Assembly (NCBI RefSeq): GCF_027943255.1
Contig: NC_072892.1
Location: 17,383,792-17,447,791 of the forward strand
Reading direction: 5' to 3'
DNA: 64,000 bases
Origin: Anastrepha obliqua
Taxonomy: Eukaryota; Arthropoda; Insecta; Diptera; Tephritidae
Position numbers and translations under genes: made by a program. Under the pieces are notes generated by a model. That model ran no database searches. It was not told where the DNA came from and worked only from the letters and a program-made list of their open reading frames with translations. Below, piece after piece: positions 1 to 10,365 of the stretch. Position 1 is the stretch's first letter, and each line of letters begins with the position of its first letter.

Positions 1-740
1 GGACCCTGTAATTGATTTTCAAGTTTGTAACTTCCAACCATTTGATGTATTATAAAAGACTAAAAAGTCTTACAGATACAGCCTCATTTAATAATAAATA
101 AATAAATAAAATAAAATCATTTAATAATAAAGAAATAAATAAAATGAAATCGGAATGATCATTGTGTCAGATCTCCAATCACACGCACCCAGCTATTCAG
201 GTCGCATATTCAACTACGTACATATATATATACATCAATACATATGTATATGTATGTATTTATGTATAATATGCACTTTACCTCTAGCTGAAGTAAATAT
301 GTAAAACACACAAGCTGTACATACATACATACAATCATACGAACTCATATCAAGTACGTGCGCTCAGCCGTCCATGGGTCTTTTCGATTTTTTCTTTTTT
401 TTTCGGAGAATAAATAGTGAATTGCTGTTGCTAACTTGCTTTTTGTTTTTTAGTATCTATGTACACATGTATATAGAGCTATAATATATTTAAATATTTT
501 ATAAACGTGCTTGTTTTTATTGTACGGGTGTATGGATTGATAGTAGCAGAAGCCCATTAAGAATTTGAATCACCTTACTCGCAGCGTAAAATTTCAACAC
601 CGATTCAAGAAGTTTCACCTTTATTTGTCAATGCTAATGTAGCCACAAAGCAGTAGAATCCAGCAATTTGAATGGCTTGTGGACATAAATAGGAAATGCC
701 TGGAATGCAATACTCAATGAAAGGTGTGGGGTTCTTAATA
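1..740. other. Intergenic, AT-rich, no gene seen
   Basis: AT-rich DNA with TATG/TACA microsatellite runs near 215-340 and A/T-rich runs near 80-150. I see no coding similarity or terminal repeats here. Confidence 0.6.
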
Positions 741-1108
741 TAAAGTTAAAGTTAAAGTTAAAGTTAAAGTTAAAGTTAAAGTTAAAGTTAAAGTTAAAGT
801 TAAAGTTAAAGTTAAAGTTAAAGTTAAAGTTAAAGTTAAAGTTAAAGTTAAAGTTAAAGTTAAAGTTAAAGTTAAAGTTAAAGTTAAAGTTAAAGTTAAA
901 GTTAAAGTTAAAGTTAAAGTTAAAGTTAAAGTTAAAGTTAAAGTTAAAGTTAAAGTTAAAGTTAAAGTTAAAGTTAAAGTTAAAGTTAAAGTTAAAGTTA
1001 AAGTTAAAGTTAAAGTTAAAGTTAAAGTTAAAGTTAAAGTTAAAGTTAAAGTTAAAGTTAAAGTTAAAGTTAAAGTTAAAGTCAAAGGCAAAGTTAAAGT
1101 TAAAATCA
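741..1108. repeat. (TAAAGT)n hexanucleotide satellite
   Basis: About 57 nearly perfect tandem copies of a 6-bp unit (TAAAGT, equally GTTAAA) run from about 741 to 1080 and decay into variant copies (GTCAAAGGCAAA) by about 1108. The minus-strand reading frame of alternating Leu-Thr across it is an artefact of the 6-bp period. The long stretch is perfect by eye, which suggests recent expansion. Confidence 0.95.
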
Positions 1109-1860
1109 AATTTAAAATTTCAAGAGCTAAATTTTCAAAAAGTGATATTAAAAGGAATGTCAAATGAGGAGTACTATATGTGTCCAGGTATTAAAAAAAA
1201 GTTGATTTAAATAAAAATTTATCATAATATTTGTACATGGAAAAACCCTTCATTTGTTCGCACTGGGCATTTTGGTATATTTTTTTTAAAGCCAAGCTTT
1301 GTTTCAACTTACTGAAAGTAGATTTTCTGTTTTTTTGATTTTTGAATAGTTACACATACATATTTACGTACGTATGTATATAGCATTGCGTGTTGTTATT
1401 TCTCTTCAGCTCTTTGTGTCGTTGCGACTTTTTCACCTCGAGCGTTTAGTCTTAATTTCATGTATTTGTGTATTCCGATTTCGGATTGCGTTGTTATGGT
1501 TTTGTCTAATGCTTATAAAATAAAAATAGAAATCGAGGTAAGCCAAAAAATGAGTCTACACCATTTCTGTTTTACTAGCGAAAAAACAACAAAAACCAAA
1601 CTATAATGGCCACAACAATATTAAGCAACATCAAACGAAGGTGAGACTTCAAGTTGTATGAGTAACAGCAAACATACATACGTATGTATATATGTATGCA
1701 TGTACATATATTCCTGCCGTAAAAACATCATTTGTTAAAAAATTTCAAATTTTTATTAAACGCACAAACTCCAAGTTTTAGCTGATTGAAAAACTACGCA
1801 AAAGCCTTTGCTTTCCGTCTAAAATGCAGGGGTAACGACAAAAGTCACCTGTGAAATCAA
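1109..1860. other. Intergenic, no gene seen
   Basis: AT-rich sequence with short TACA/TATG runs near 1350-1380 and 1675-1710. No coding similarity or repeat termini recognised. Confidence 0.55.
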
Positions 1861-1861
1861 A

Positions 1862-2390
1862 TCAACTTATTGAGGAAAACAGCGTAGCGACGCCGTTTAT
1901 TACATTAATTTTGTAAAAACCTGAGTTTGGTTCAGTGGTGAAAAATACAGGGGAAACCAAGAACTGCTGGTTTGTCCCGGCACTGGAGGTATGGGTTGTG
2001 GTGGAGGTTGTTAATGCTGGCGAATCAGGGGATGTAGTAGTCGTTGAGGCATCGGGCGCCTTATGGCGGGAGCAACACATGGCCACCTACCGTGTGGACC
2101 ACTCTCTATGTGACTTAAGGCCTAAACAGGTCTTAAGGTGGCTCCACCCGTTGCACTTGTTGCACCAAACCAAGCTGTAGTTCGGGTGAATCCGTTTATG
2201 GCAGACGCAGCAATAGAATACCTCTGGCCCAGGGTTGGATTCAATACCAGCCCTGAGAAGAAGTATTTGGAGTAAAATTGCTGCATAAAATTGCTTTTGT
2301 GATGTAAGAGGGGGGTGATAAATGGTTCACTAGACAGGGAAAACCCCGAGTTATTCCGGTAACGTAGAGCCGGCTGCCATGGGAATGAAC
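1862..2390 (-). mobile_element. 5' part of a LINE: head, 2A-like motif, PHD-like finger
   Basis: Read on the minus strand, the segment begins near 2390 with a conserved head (CATTCCCATGGCAGCCGG, then CTCTACGTTACCGG). It then opens into a frame near 2300 encoding a leucine-rich stretch ending LLLRAGIESNPGP. That is a 2A-like NPGP motif of the type known from several non-LTR retrotransposons. A cysteine-rich finger follows directly (CCVCHKRIH...CNKCNGWSHLKTC), of the PHD-like kind found at the N-terminus of some LINE ORFs. An in-frame stop follows (near 2083), then a Ser/Thr/Pro-rich tail. The coding part is broken and 3'-truncated. The head is homologous to short retroposons at 28264-28386, 46238-46383, 46934-47036 and 61481-61607. 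Family assignment is by motif only. Confidence 0.65.
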
Positions 2391-3714
2391 GAATATACTT
2401 TGAACGAATACTCCCTCTTGTGTTGTGCTTAAGTTTTTCTTAATTTAGATACTTTATTTGATCGTCATGTATTAAAAACGTGTCTGCTTTAGAAGCGTCT
2501 TGGGTTTTTTTTCAAGTGTCAATCTTCTTTTCGCTATTCTCTAGCGTGTGATGTTTCTACACAAAAGCGCAATTAGTTCCAAGAAATCATTTTGCTATGT
2601 CAATAAACTGATGGGCAAACCTCACATCCAAACTGCCAATTCAAAAGCTATTTGAAAATGCTCTTTGTTAATTTTTTGGGTGATTTTGGCCAAATTATGA
2701 CAGATAGATGAGACTTGAACCTTATTTGTGTATATAAAATAATTAAAATGCAAACAACATGGTCAACATAGTGAGGAGAAACCAGTTTCATATGGCATAT
2801 ATGTACATACATATGAATTTGTATGCACTAGTATATGTATGTATGTATGTATTCATACCGCAAATGAGAAATATACCCGGATAAGCAATCGTATGTGATA
2901 CAAAACGTGTGTTTGCGTATGTATGTATGTATTGTAGATACATTAGGATAGCTTGACTTTACTACCCACGAAACACAATGGCACGATTTTGCAAAATGAA
3001 GGAGAAGTGACCCTATTTTTTTGGTTTATTTCATTCTCCTCTAAGCGCTGTGCAATTAACAATTTGTTTAAACCAGTTTTCAAAATTTTAATTCCGCTCA
3101 TGAGCAGGAAGTAGACAAGCGTTGGTATTGTGTACCTGTTAGCATTCCTTGTCATAAGAAATGGCTAATGATAACCAGACGCAACACTTTGACAACTGTA
3201 TCAGGCGTAAAAACAGCTCTCCATGGCAGAAGTAGTCTGGCCACACTGAGTGTCAACCATGGAGGAGATGAAAGTAGCAGAATCTCAGTTTAAAATGGGT
3301 GGCCAGCCTCTTTTCGAACATGTTTACGTATGTGCTTATATGTACATACATACATATATGTATATATGTGTGATATTTGCATATATAAAAATTAAACATT
3401 AATGATAAGAAATATGGCAAGCACCACAGCCAATTACTCAAAGGCAAATGATTCTAAGCGCGATTTCTACAGTGGGCATAAAACATCACAAAACAGACAC
3501 ATTTGTGGCGCATACATATGTACAAGTATTCTTAACGGAAAAACTGTCTGCCATCCAGACAAAAGTTCAGACAACACATACGTATGTACATATGTATGTA
3601 TGTACGAATAACGACATACGCACACAGCTGTAGGTAGAAATCGCTCTAAATCCGTCAACATTCTAATCGCAGCGATGTTATTATTATAAATTAACGGGAT
3701 TGGATATTTGGAGC
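2391..3714. other. Intergenic, no gene seen
   Basis: AT-rich, with TATG/TACA arrays near 2800-2860, 2915-2935, 3330-3370 and 3580-3605. The short open frames here are interrupted by microsatellite and show no recognisable family. Confidence 0.5.
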
Positions 3715-4950
3715 TTTTTAAAATGCATAATGATCATCGCCCAAAGCTGCCCAAGAAAGGCGTCCTGCGTGACTGCGGCAACTGACGAGGAATAGCCCTA
3801 CTTAACACCATTTACAAAATTGCAGCCGCTATCATACAAAGCAGGCTCAAAGATATCGAACGCGCCTTAAGAGAGGAGCAAGCTGGCTTTCGCCCTCACC
3901 AAAGCTGTGTCGACTAAGCCAACAACACTTCGGATTATAGTAGTACAATCAGTTGAGTAGCGCTCCCCGCTCTACATGCTGTTCGTAGACTTTAAGAAGG
4001 CGTTCGTCACTATCAAACGAGACGCAATATGGCTGGTACTGAGTAGAAAGGGAGTTCCCGCCAAGATAGTCCGCCTCACCTAAGCTTTATACGAGAACTT
4101 CGAACAGGCAGTGATTCTCAAAGGCGATATCAGCGATCCATAAACTACCAATGCAGGCGTAAGGCAAGGTTGTCCGCTGTCGCCCCTTCTCTTCACCATC
4201 GTCCTTGATGACGTCAAGAGCCTACTGACCCTGCACAAAAATGGCATCGTATGGAGTTTTACCGCACATCTTGAGGACCTGGACTTCGCCGATAGCATCT
4301 GCCTCGTCTCTCACAAACTCTATATGACATGCAAGCGAAGGCGGACAAACTAGTCGTCGGAGGTCAACATCGCTAAGACCAAGGCTATGAGAATTAACCA
4401 CAATAACGCAGGGCAGATATTGGTTGACGGGAACCCGGTGGAATTTGTCGAAAGCTTCTGCTACCTCGGTTGCATCATACGGGAGATGTCAGATGAAGAT
4501 GTCTGCAGGCTAAACAAAGCAATAATGGCATTCGGGCGAATGCATACAGTATGGGGCAGTTCGCAAATCTCCAAGCGCACTAAACTACGAATATTCGGCT
4601 CATGCGTAAAGTCCGTATTGTTTTACGGAAGTGAAACACGGCTAGTATCTAACACCATCACACAGAGGCTACAATCCTTCGCCAACAAATGCCTCCGCAT
4701 CATCTGCAGAATATTCGGGCCAAACAATATAAGTAACGACGCACTGTGGAGATTATCGAATGAGGAACGCATCCTTAGGCAAATATAACGCAGAAAGTAG
4801 CGATGGATAGGTCACTCGTTGAGAAAACCACCAGACAGAGCGGAGGTCGCAGTCGGCCAAAACAGACTTGGAGAAGGTCGATGATGCGCGAACTAGCAGA
4901 TCCCGACATCTAATGGGACGGTGCAAAAACAACAGCACAGAATCGTGTGT
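3715..4950 (+). pseudogene. Decayed LINE reverse transcriptase
   Basis: Fragments in several frames give the normal order of a non-LTR reverse transcriptase: LLNTIYKIAAAIIQSRL and QAGFRPHQSC (about 3797-3915), MLFVDFKKAF (about 3976-4010), GVRQGCPLSPLLF (about 4157-4195), then DLDFADS where the catalytic FADD/YADD box should be. The longest intact stretch (4387-4788) covers the post-catalytic region (FCYLGCIIR, YGSETR). It is followed by a degraded RWIGH...RPKQTWRR tail to about 4920. Stops and frameshifts are frequent, and the second catalytic aspartate is lost in the visible copy. The C-terminal tail matches the minus-strand fragment at 28090-28263. It is dead; the clade is not assigned. 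Confidence 0.85.
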
Positions 4951-4952
4951 CG

Positions 4953-5184
4953 TGATTTTTTTGGTGGAAATAATCCTACGAATGAGGCAACAATTCAAAG
5001 GTTGGTGAACAAATTTCAAGAAGTTGGTTCTGACGAGGATAGAAAAAAGCAGGCCCAAAACTGTTCTCCTGTTGAGAATATTGCCGCTAGACCGCAAAGT
5101 ATTGCTGCCTTCAACAGTGATACCTCGACGTTCTCAACAATTAGACCATTCATGAATCGACTGTTTGGCGGATTTTACCTGTAG
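4953..5184 (+). pseudogene. Mariner-like transposase N-terminal fragment
   Basis: Immediately after the LINE tail the frame reads FFGGNNPTNEATIQRLVNKF, then VENIAARPQSIAA. This is the second helix-turn-helix and linker typical of insect mariner-like (Tc1/mariner superfamily) transposases of the same kind as the element at 48943-49671. No start codon, catalytic domain or terminal repeat is visible. The LINE match stops near 4945 and this match begins at once, which suggests insertion or recombination at that point. Confidence 0.55.
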
Positions 5185-6419
5185 ACGTGCTCATGGTGGT
5201 AATTTAAATGTTTCACATATAATTGTCAAGAGACATATTTTCTTCTTATAAAAAAAGGAATGTTTGTCTGTATGTCATCGATGAACGCAAAAACTACTGG
5301 ACCGATTATTATAAAAATTGGTATACATATGTACTTTTCTACGGAGAAGGTTTGTAGAATATGCTCATTGATGCCACTCGCCATCAGGTGGCGCTGCAGA
5401 GTAGCAACTTCTGCCCCGCAGCAACGCTAGTTTTCAATAAAAATAGTAAAACCTTAAAGAATATAAACTCTTACATGTTTTATTCTAAGACAACATCTTG
5501 GCACGCCGTTGGAAATACCTTTTATTTGAACCGTTTTCGGCTAATGTTATCTGCCCTTTATTTATGAAAATGTAAGCCTACCTGACGAATTCATATAAAA
5601 TGAAATGAAGAAACTGATTTCAATGTCAAAGTTATCAGTTTGTCTTTTGTTCTTTTACTGCTGCTATGGCTTTGCCTGGATTTCCTTGCTACCTAATTGC
5701 AACAAATAACACTTACGGATTAATGAACAGAGCTCAAGCCAACTATAAACGAGGTATACTCAAAAGTAACGAGAATCTTCAAATTTCGCGGGAAATGTTA
5801 ATTTGATTTTGGAGTACTTTCTTTTGTTGCGTTGATGTTTACAGTTTCAACTACCACGCCTATTTTCGCTGTTACGAGTAAAGTAAATTTTGTACTAATT
5901 ATAACACCTGCAGTTGATTTTGCTATTCTAGGGAAATGGTTACAATATTTTTTTATGAACCAGAGCCGGTGCAACCTGACAATTCAATAACGTCACAAAT
6001 TTGCTTTTGGTATTTCAAAAAGGAAAACAAAAGGGAACTTAATGGCTCAGGCAACGGAAAACAAGTAAAGCTTGTTTATTTTGTTAAATATTTGAATCAA
6101 ATAGAGTTTCCCTTCTCAGAAAGTACGCGCCAACTACCAAAGGGGCATTAAAATGGTACTTGAAATTTCCGAAGGTTAATCCACAAGTTGTTTATGAAAA
6201 TGGTGATAAATATTATATTTGGTTATACATTTTAAATAGATATGTAATAAAAATTTCTTAAAATTTTAGTTCGTACGCAACTTCAAGAAGCTGCTATGCG
6301 CACGTGCGCATAAAATACGAGCAGATCGCACGCGCACTAAACAGTTGATTGCTCGTTATCTCATATTTCGTGGGCAACGAAACAGATATCAGGGTAAATT
6401 TCGTTACCCCTCGGAATCG
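5185..6419. other. Intergenic with a common dispersed repeat at 5230-5400
   Basis: The segment 5230-5400 has the phrase 'tgtctgtatgtcatcgatgaacgcaaaaactactggaccgat', split here as a description: a TGTCTGTATGTC start, then AAAACTACTGGACCGATT. This resembles a dispersed non-autonomous repeat common in insects. The remainder (5400-6419) is AT-rich and I recognise no gene. Confidence 0.4.
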
Positions 6420-6910
6420 AGCTGTGTAAAACATTGAATGAAATGCTGCAAACCTTTTAAAATGTTGGCAGTGGTCTACGGCGAGTCTGCTCTGAGTAAA
6501 GAAAATAATGGTTTAAGTGGTAGATGCGCTTCCAAGATGACCGAGAAGATGTCAATACGTCAACAACAGATGAAAACGTTGAAGCAGTGAAGAAAGTAGA
6601 AAATCGTCGCATCACTTTTAAAGAAGTTACTTAGAATGCACCAAGCAAATTTTTTGAATGTTTTGGCCCTGAGACTTTTGTATATTAACAAAGTTTGTTT
6701 CGAAACTATTTAAGGGAAGAGAACTGTCCATGAGCATTGCCCAGGGCGTTAATGATGATCCTAATGTCCTCAAAATTGTTTAGCACAAGTTTATTTTATC
6801 TGAGGGGTATTACTTTGAAGGAGGCCAAAGAAATATTGATGAATAAATGCATTTTTTTTTTTTGAGGAAAATAAAAAAAATCATCTTACTTTTTGAACAC
6901 ACCTCAGATT
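6420..6910 (+). pseudogene. Mariner transposase relic, both ends kept
   Basis: The frame from about 6423 reads MKCCKPFKMLAVVYGESALSK, close to the mariner N-terminal HTH region. It is followed in a shifted frame by a TSTTDENVEAVKK-like linker (about 6540-6600). The extreme C-terminus (SEGYYFEGGQRNIDE, about 6798-6843) follows after a large internal loss. The catalytic domain is almost wholly missing. The sequence after the stop ends near TTTTTGAACACACCTCA, resembling a mariner 3' end. Multiple frameshifts are present. Confidence 0.6.
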
Positions 6911-7770
6911 TGGTTCTCTTACCTTTAATATAATATAATAGGAAATAAAATCAGGTACTTTAAGTCATATGTAACATTTTCCGTTTTCCTCCAGCCTTCG
7001 TATCACTTTGAAACTGGCGTATGTAGGGAAATACCCGCCACTGCATTGAAGGTGTAAAAATCATTACCTGAAAATTATCAGACGCAGGTGAGGAAACATA
7101 TGAATACACCTTATTGGGCTATTGATTCGAATTTGTGCGAACATGCGCCTGGTATGAGTACATTGACAGCTGCCATTCATGCACACAATTTATATGTATT
7201 TCTTCATGTATGTACACATGCATGCATACATATTAACAAATAAGCACTCACATCCAACAACACACAAGTAGAGCTTTGTGCTGTTAGCAGCCGTATCAGA
7301 TAATGTTAATGTATTGAGAAATCTTACGAACTACGTATTGTATAAATTGTCCAAAAAGATGTTGAACGGCTGGTGCGATGTCGCAGCACTCAGCTCGACA
7401 ACGTGGCAAATTGAAACCAATGAGTTACCAGAGTTGAGTACAGCAAATTCTTACTAAGTATATTTGCTCTGCAAAGTTTTTTGGACTTTGGTGGCAATGA
7501 AATCGACTAATTGCCGACGGCATTTTGTAAGCCATTTGAAATATCTTTATTTCTATGTTCCTTTGAAAAAGAAAATTTTATTCACCCACATTATATTACA
7601 GGGAATAACACATGGCTTTTCTAGTTGGCGACTTTTCACATGCGCGATACGTCTGTTCTCCAGAACCACAAAAGCTAAGATAATGAAATTTGATACAGTA
7701 CACAAATTGTCAAAACCTGTCTGTTGTTGAAAAAAGGGCGGTACTGAAACTGAAAACTTCATAAATTGAG
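6911..7770. other. Intergenic, no gene seen
   Basis: Mixed sequence with TATG/TACA runs near 7190-7230. The open frames at 7464-7762 overlap on both strands and show no recognisable family. Confidence 0.45.
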
Positions 7771-8172
7771 TGTTTTTTTAGGAGCTTGAGAACTTAAAAT
7801 ATTAATACAAAACAAAAATATGGTTGGAATGAATTTTTTTTATTAAAATCTTGGAGATAATTGATAATTTCATGGCATTTATTTATTTATTTATTTTTTT
7901 TGAATATGATATGTCTGACCGTAGCAACGAGTTACATGGTTCATTCGATCCGTTCAATTTTTGACTACTTGGCCGTATGGCGTCAATGGCGGCTTGCAGG
8001 TTTGTTGGCAAGAATTGCAGGTTTGTTGGCATAAACCAAGGACTTGTCATAGCCCCATAAAAAATCTCCAGAAGCGTTAAATCGCACGTACGAGGAGGCC
8101 AGTGAATAGAACCACTTCTGGAAAAGAAGTTGCCAACTAATTGATTTTGCAATACCATAAATGGGATGTTAA

Positions 8173-8881
8173 GGGGTTATATACAGTTAGAAGACTGAAA
8201 AAAGCGAATTCTCCAGAACTTTTTCTGAGGAAACTTTTAAATTTATTAATCTAAAAATTTGTACACAAATTATGTTATCCTTTAACTGCATTTTAAGACT
8301 TAGTATTAGTAAAAATGTATATTTGGAAAGGAGCTACAGCTGATCTCCGGGAGCTCCTCTCAAAAAAGTAATTTTGCGGGGACCACTATATCTCTGAACT
8401 GGATTCTCTGAAATTAAAAAACCAAAGAGATTTCGTTAAAGTAATGTCAAATCTAGTTATTCATCGAAGGAATAAGCAAAATAATTTTTTTTGACAAAAT
8501 GGTGGTTTCTTAAAAACAAAACATTCGATTTTTGACCAAAATTTCGGCCTTAAATTGTTTATAAAAAAATATATAATATTTATCGGTGAGAAAAAATCTT
8601 CGATTAATTACTAAAAAATAAGTTTAAGAAGCTCCTGTTAAAATTTGAGACTAATCGGTTTAGCCGTTTTCTAGTAATACTGGTCACCGACTTTGAAAAC
8701 ACCATTTTGAGAAAAACGCGTTTAAAGTTTGAAAAGCTCTTTCAAGCACTCTGTACTCTGTGTGTAATTTCGAAAATATTAATCATATTCATATTAAGTT
8801 TTCTGAGTGTATTCTTAAATATATGTACATTAAGAATAAAACAAAAATCGATTTTTTTTAATTCTTACCGCATATAACCCC
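8173..8881. mobile_element. TTAA-flanked MITE 1 (piggyBac-like ends)
   Basis: Flanked by TTAA at 8169-8172 and 8882-8885. The ends are inverted repeats: GGGGTTATATACAGTTAGAAG at the left, and the right end read inward gives GGGGTTATATGCGGTAAGAAT (17 of 21 match). The 709-bp interior has no coding capacity. TTAA target duplication plus GGGG-type termini point to the piggyBac superfamily by analogy; no transposase is present to prove it. Confidence 0.85.
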
Positions 8882-8885
8882 TTAA

Positions 8886-9484
8886 GGTGGAACACCACTG
8901 TGAAAATTAAAAAAAAAAATCGATTTTTTGGCATAAATTGTTAGTATAACTACTCAAGAAAATGTGGCAGAAATTTTAAAGAGAAATTCGCTTTATTCCC
9001 GATTCTATGTGCACTTAGTGAGCGCCCGTCGGCCCCTAGCGCTTACGATACGATTTTAATTTTCTTTTTTTCAAAATTTTTGTTATCGCATTGGCTATCG
9101 TTGTACGTAGCCGATTTGAAAATCAAAAACATGGTGAAAAACACACATCGAAATTCAAATCACCAAATTTTGTCAAAAAACCAAAGGCTACGTACAACGA
9201 TAGCCACTATTGTGTAGATGAATAGAATTTTTGGGTTTTTGATTTCAGATGATTATTCATTGCTGCATCGCTGCCACCAGATGACGTAATTTTTTTTTAA
9301 CTCGTTACGTTTATTTACATAAATTTGTCAATTTTCAATATTTTTTAATAAAAATTTACATCAACATAGTTTAATACATATATAATAAATCTACTTTTGT
9401 CCGATCCTCGAATAATCATTCCTATTTACAAAAAAAAATTCCCAAAAATCGACTATTTTTTACCCTTCACAGTGGCGTTCCCCC
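8886..9484. mobile_element. TTAA-flanked MITE 2, with internal palindrome
   Basis: Shares the TTAA at 8882-8885 with MITE 1 and ends at TTAA 9485-9488. The termini are inverted: GGTGGAACACCACTGTGAA at the left, and the right read inward is GGGGGAACGCCACTGTGAA (17 of 19). Inside, a perfect 20-bp inverted repeat (GGCTATCGTTGTACGTAGCC, 9093-9112, with its reverse complement at 9186-9205) could form a hairpin. The 599 bp are non-coding. Confidence 0.85.
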
Positions 9485-9730
9485 TTAAGCTCGCTGTATG
9501 GCATGTTGCGCCATCTTGTTGGAACCAAACATCGTCGATGTTTAGCTGATTAGTTTTTGGAAAACAAAAAATCAGTCAGCATGGCTATTCACCGTAACGG
9601 CAGCTCTTTTCTCATTTCGAAAGAAATAAAGACCAATGCTGCCAGCAGTGCTCTATGAACTTCGCGAACAAATTTTTGTAAAGTAAATTTCTACAATTTG
9701 GAAGCGTTGTTCCAGCTTTAAACGGTCCAT

Positions 9731-10365
9731 GATTTGAGCAAGACGACCAAGAAGGCAGTGACCAATTATGTAGTGCCTTTGAGCGCCTGACGTCCCATTT
9801 TGCTCAAAATCTTTTTGTAGCGTTAGATGTCAGACCATCAACACAACCACACCCAGAGATTTAATCGCCGCTTGTCTATCAGAATAAATATAGATTTCTC
9901 TAAAGGTAGTCACATTTTTGCCTTACCAGACAGCTACCCAGGTTAGGTTAGGTTGGTGTTGGTTGCCCAGGGAATGGGCACACTTGGACGAAGAAAGACT
10001 CGTCCTTTGTGATACCATTATGAAGGGCGTGAGGTGAGAGAGAAAAACCGATGGGATGCAGGGAGAGGGCGGGGAGAAGTGGTGCTGGGATGGTTAGGAG
10101 CGTGCGGATTACAGCTACCCAATTAATGGGTAGAATTTCAGCCAGAAATACGCTACGGTAATTAAGAAGAAGAGCCGAAGTACGGAGTAGAGTACATCAC
10201 AATAAAAGCCATTAAATATTTTTCTTTTCTCCAAACTTTTATTATAAAAATCATACCCGGTTAGGTCCCTAGATTGTACATATATAGGTTTTTAACATTA
10301 AAAACACTTTTTACATGAAATTTTTTTTGTATAATTTTAATTAATTTTTTATTTTCAAAACTCTC
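9731..10365. repeat. Non-coding, with GGTTAGGTTAGGTT-headed repeat
   Basis: The segment 9944-10180 begins GGTTAGGTTAGGTTGG and continues with GC-richer, non-coding sequence (CCTTTGTGATACCATTATG...). I recall this type of sequence as a dispersed repeat in flies; I cannot assign it. The flanks 9731-9943 and 10181-10365 hold no gene I can support. Confidence 0.4.

Larger units (their letters stand above)
7771..9730 (-). pseudogene. Mariner-like transposase split by two TTAA elements
   Basis: On the minus strand an ATG at 9730-9728 starts MDRLKLEQRFQIVEIYF, the usual N-terminus of this insect mariner-like family. A large internal loss follows, then GLYFFRNEKRAAVTVN and DDVWFQQDGATCHTAS (second catalytic Asp) ending at about 9490. 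The gene is interrupted at a TTAA by 1.3 kb of two MITEs (8173-9484). It resumes below 8169 with a frameshift as FFSRSGSIHWPPRTCDLTLLE, which carries the third catalytic Asp, and runs to a stop near 7883. The left end near 7771 (TTTTTTTAGGAGCTTGAG) resembles the outer end of the related copy at 14525-15380. Non-functional. Confidence 0.75.

Noticed and set aside
735..1163. 142-residue minus-strand ORF of alternating Leu-Thr
   Set aside because: It is the translation of the TAAAGT hexamer array, whose 6-bp period never produces a stop.
9944..9960. GGTTAGGTTAGGTT as telomere repeat
   Set aside because: Flies lack TTAGG telomeres, and only two to three units occur, followed by unrelated repeat sequence.
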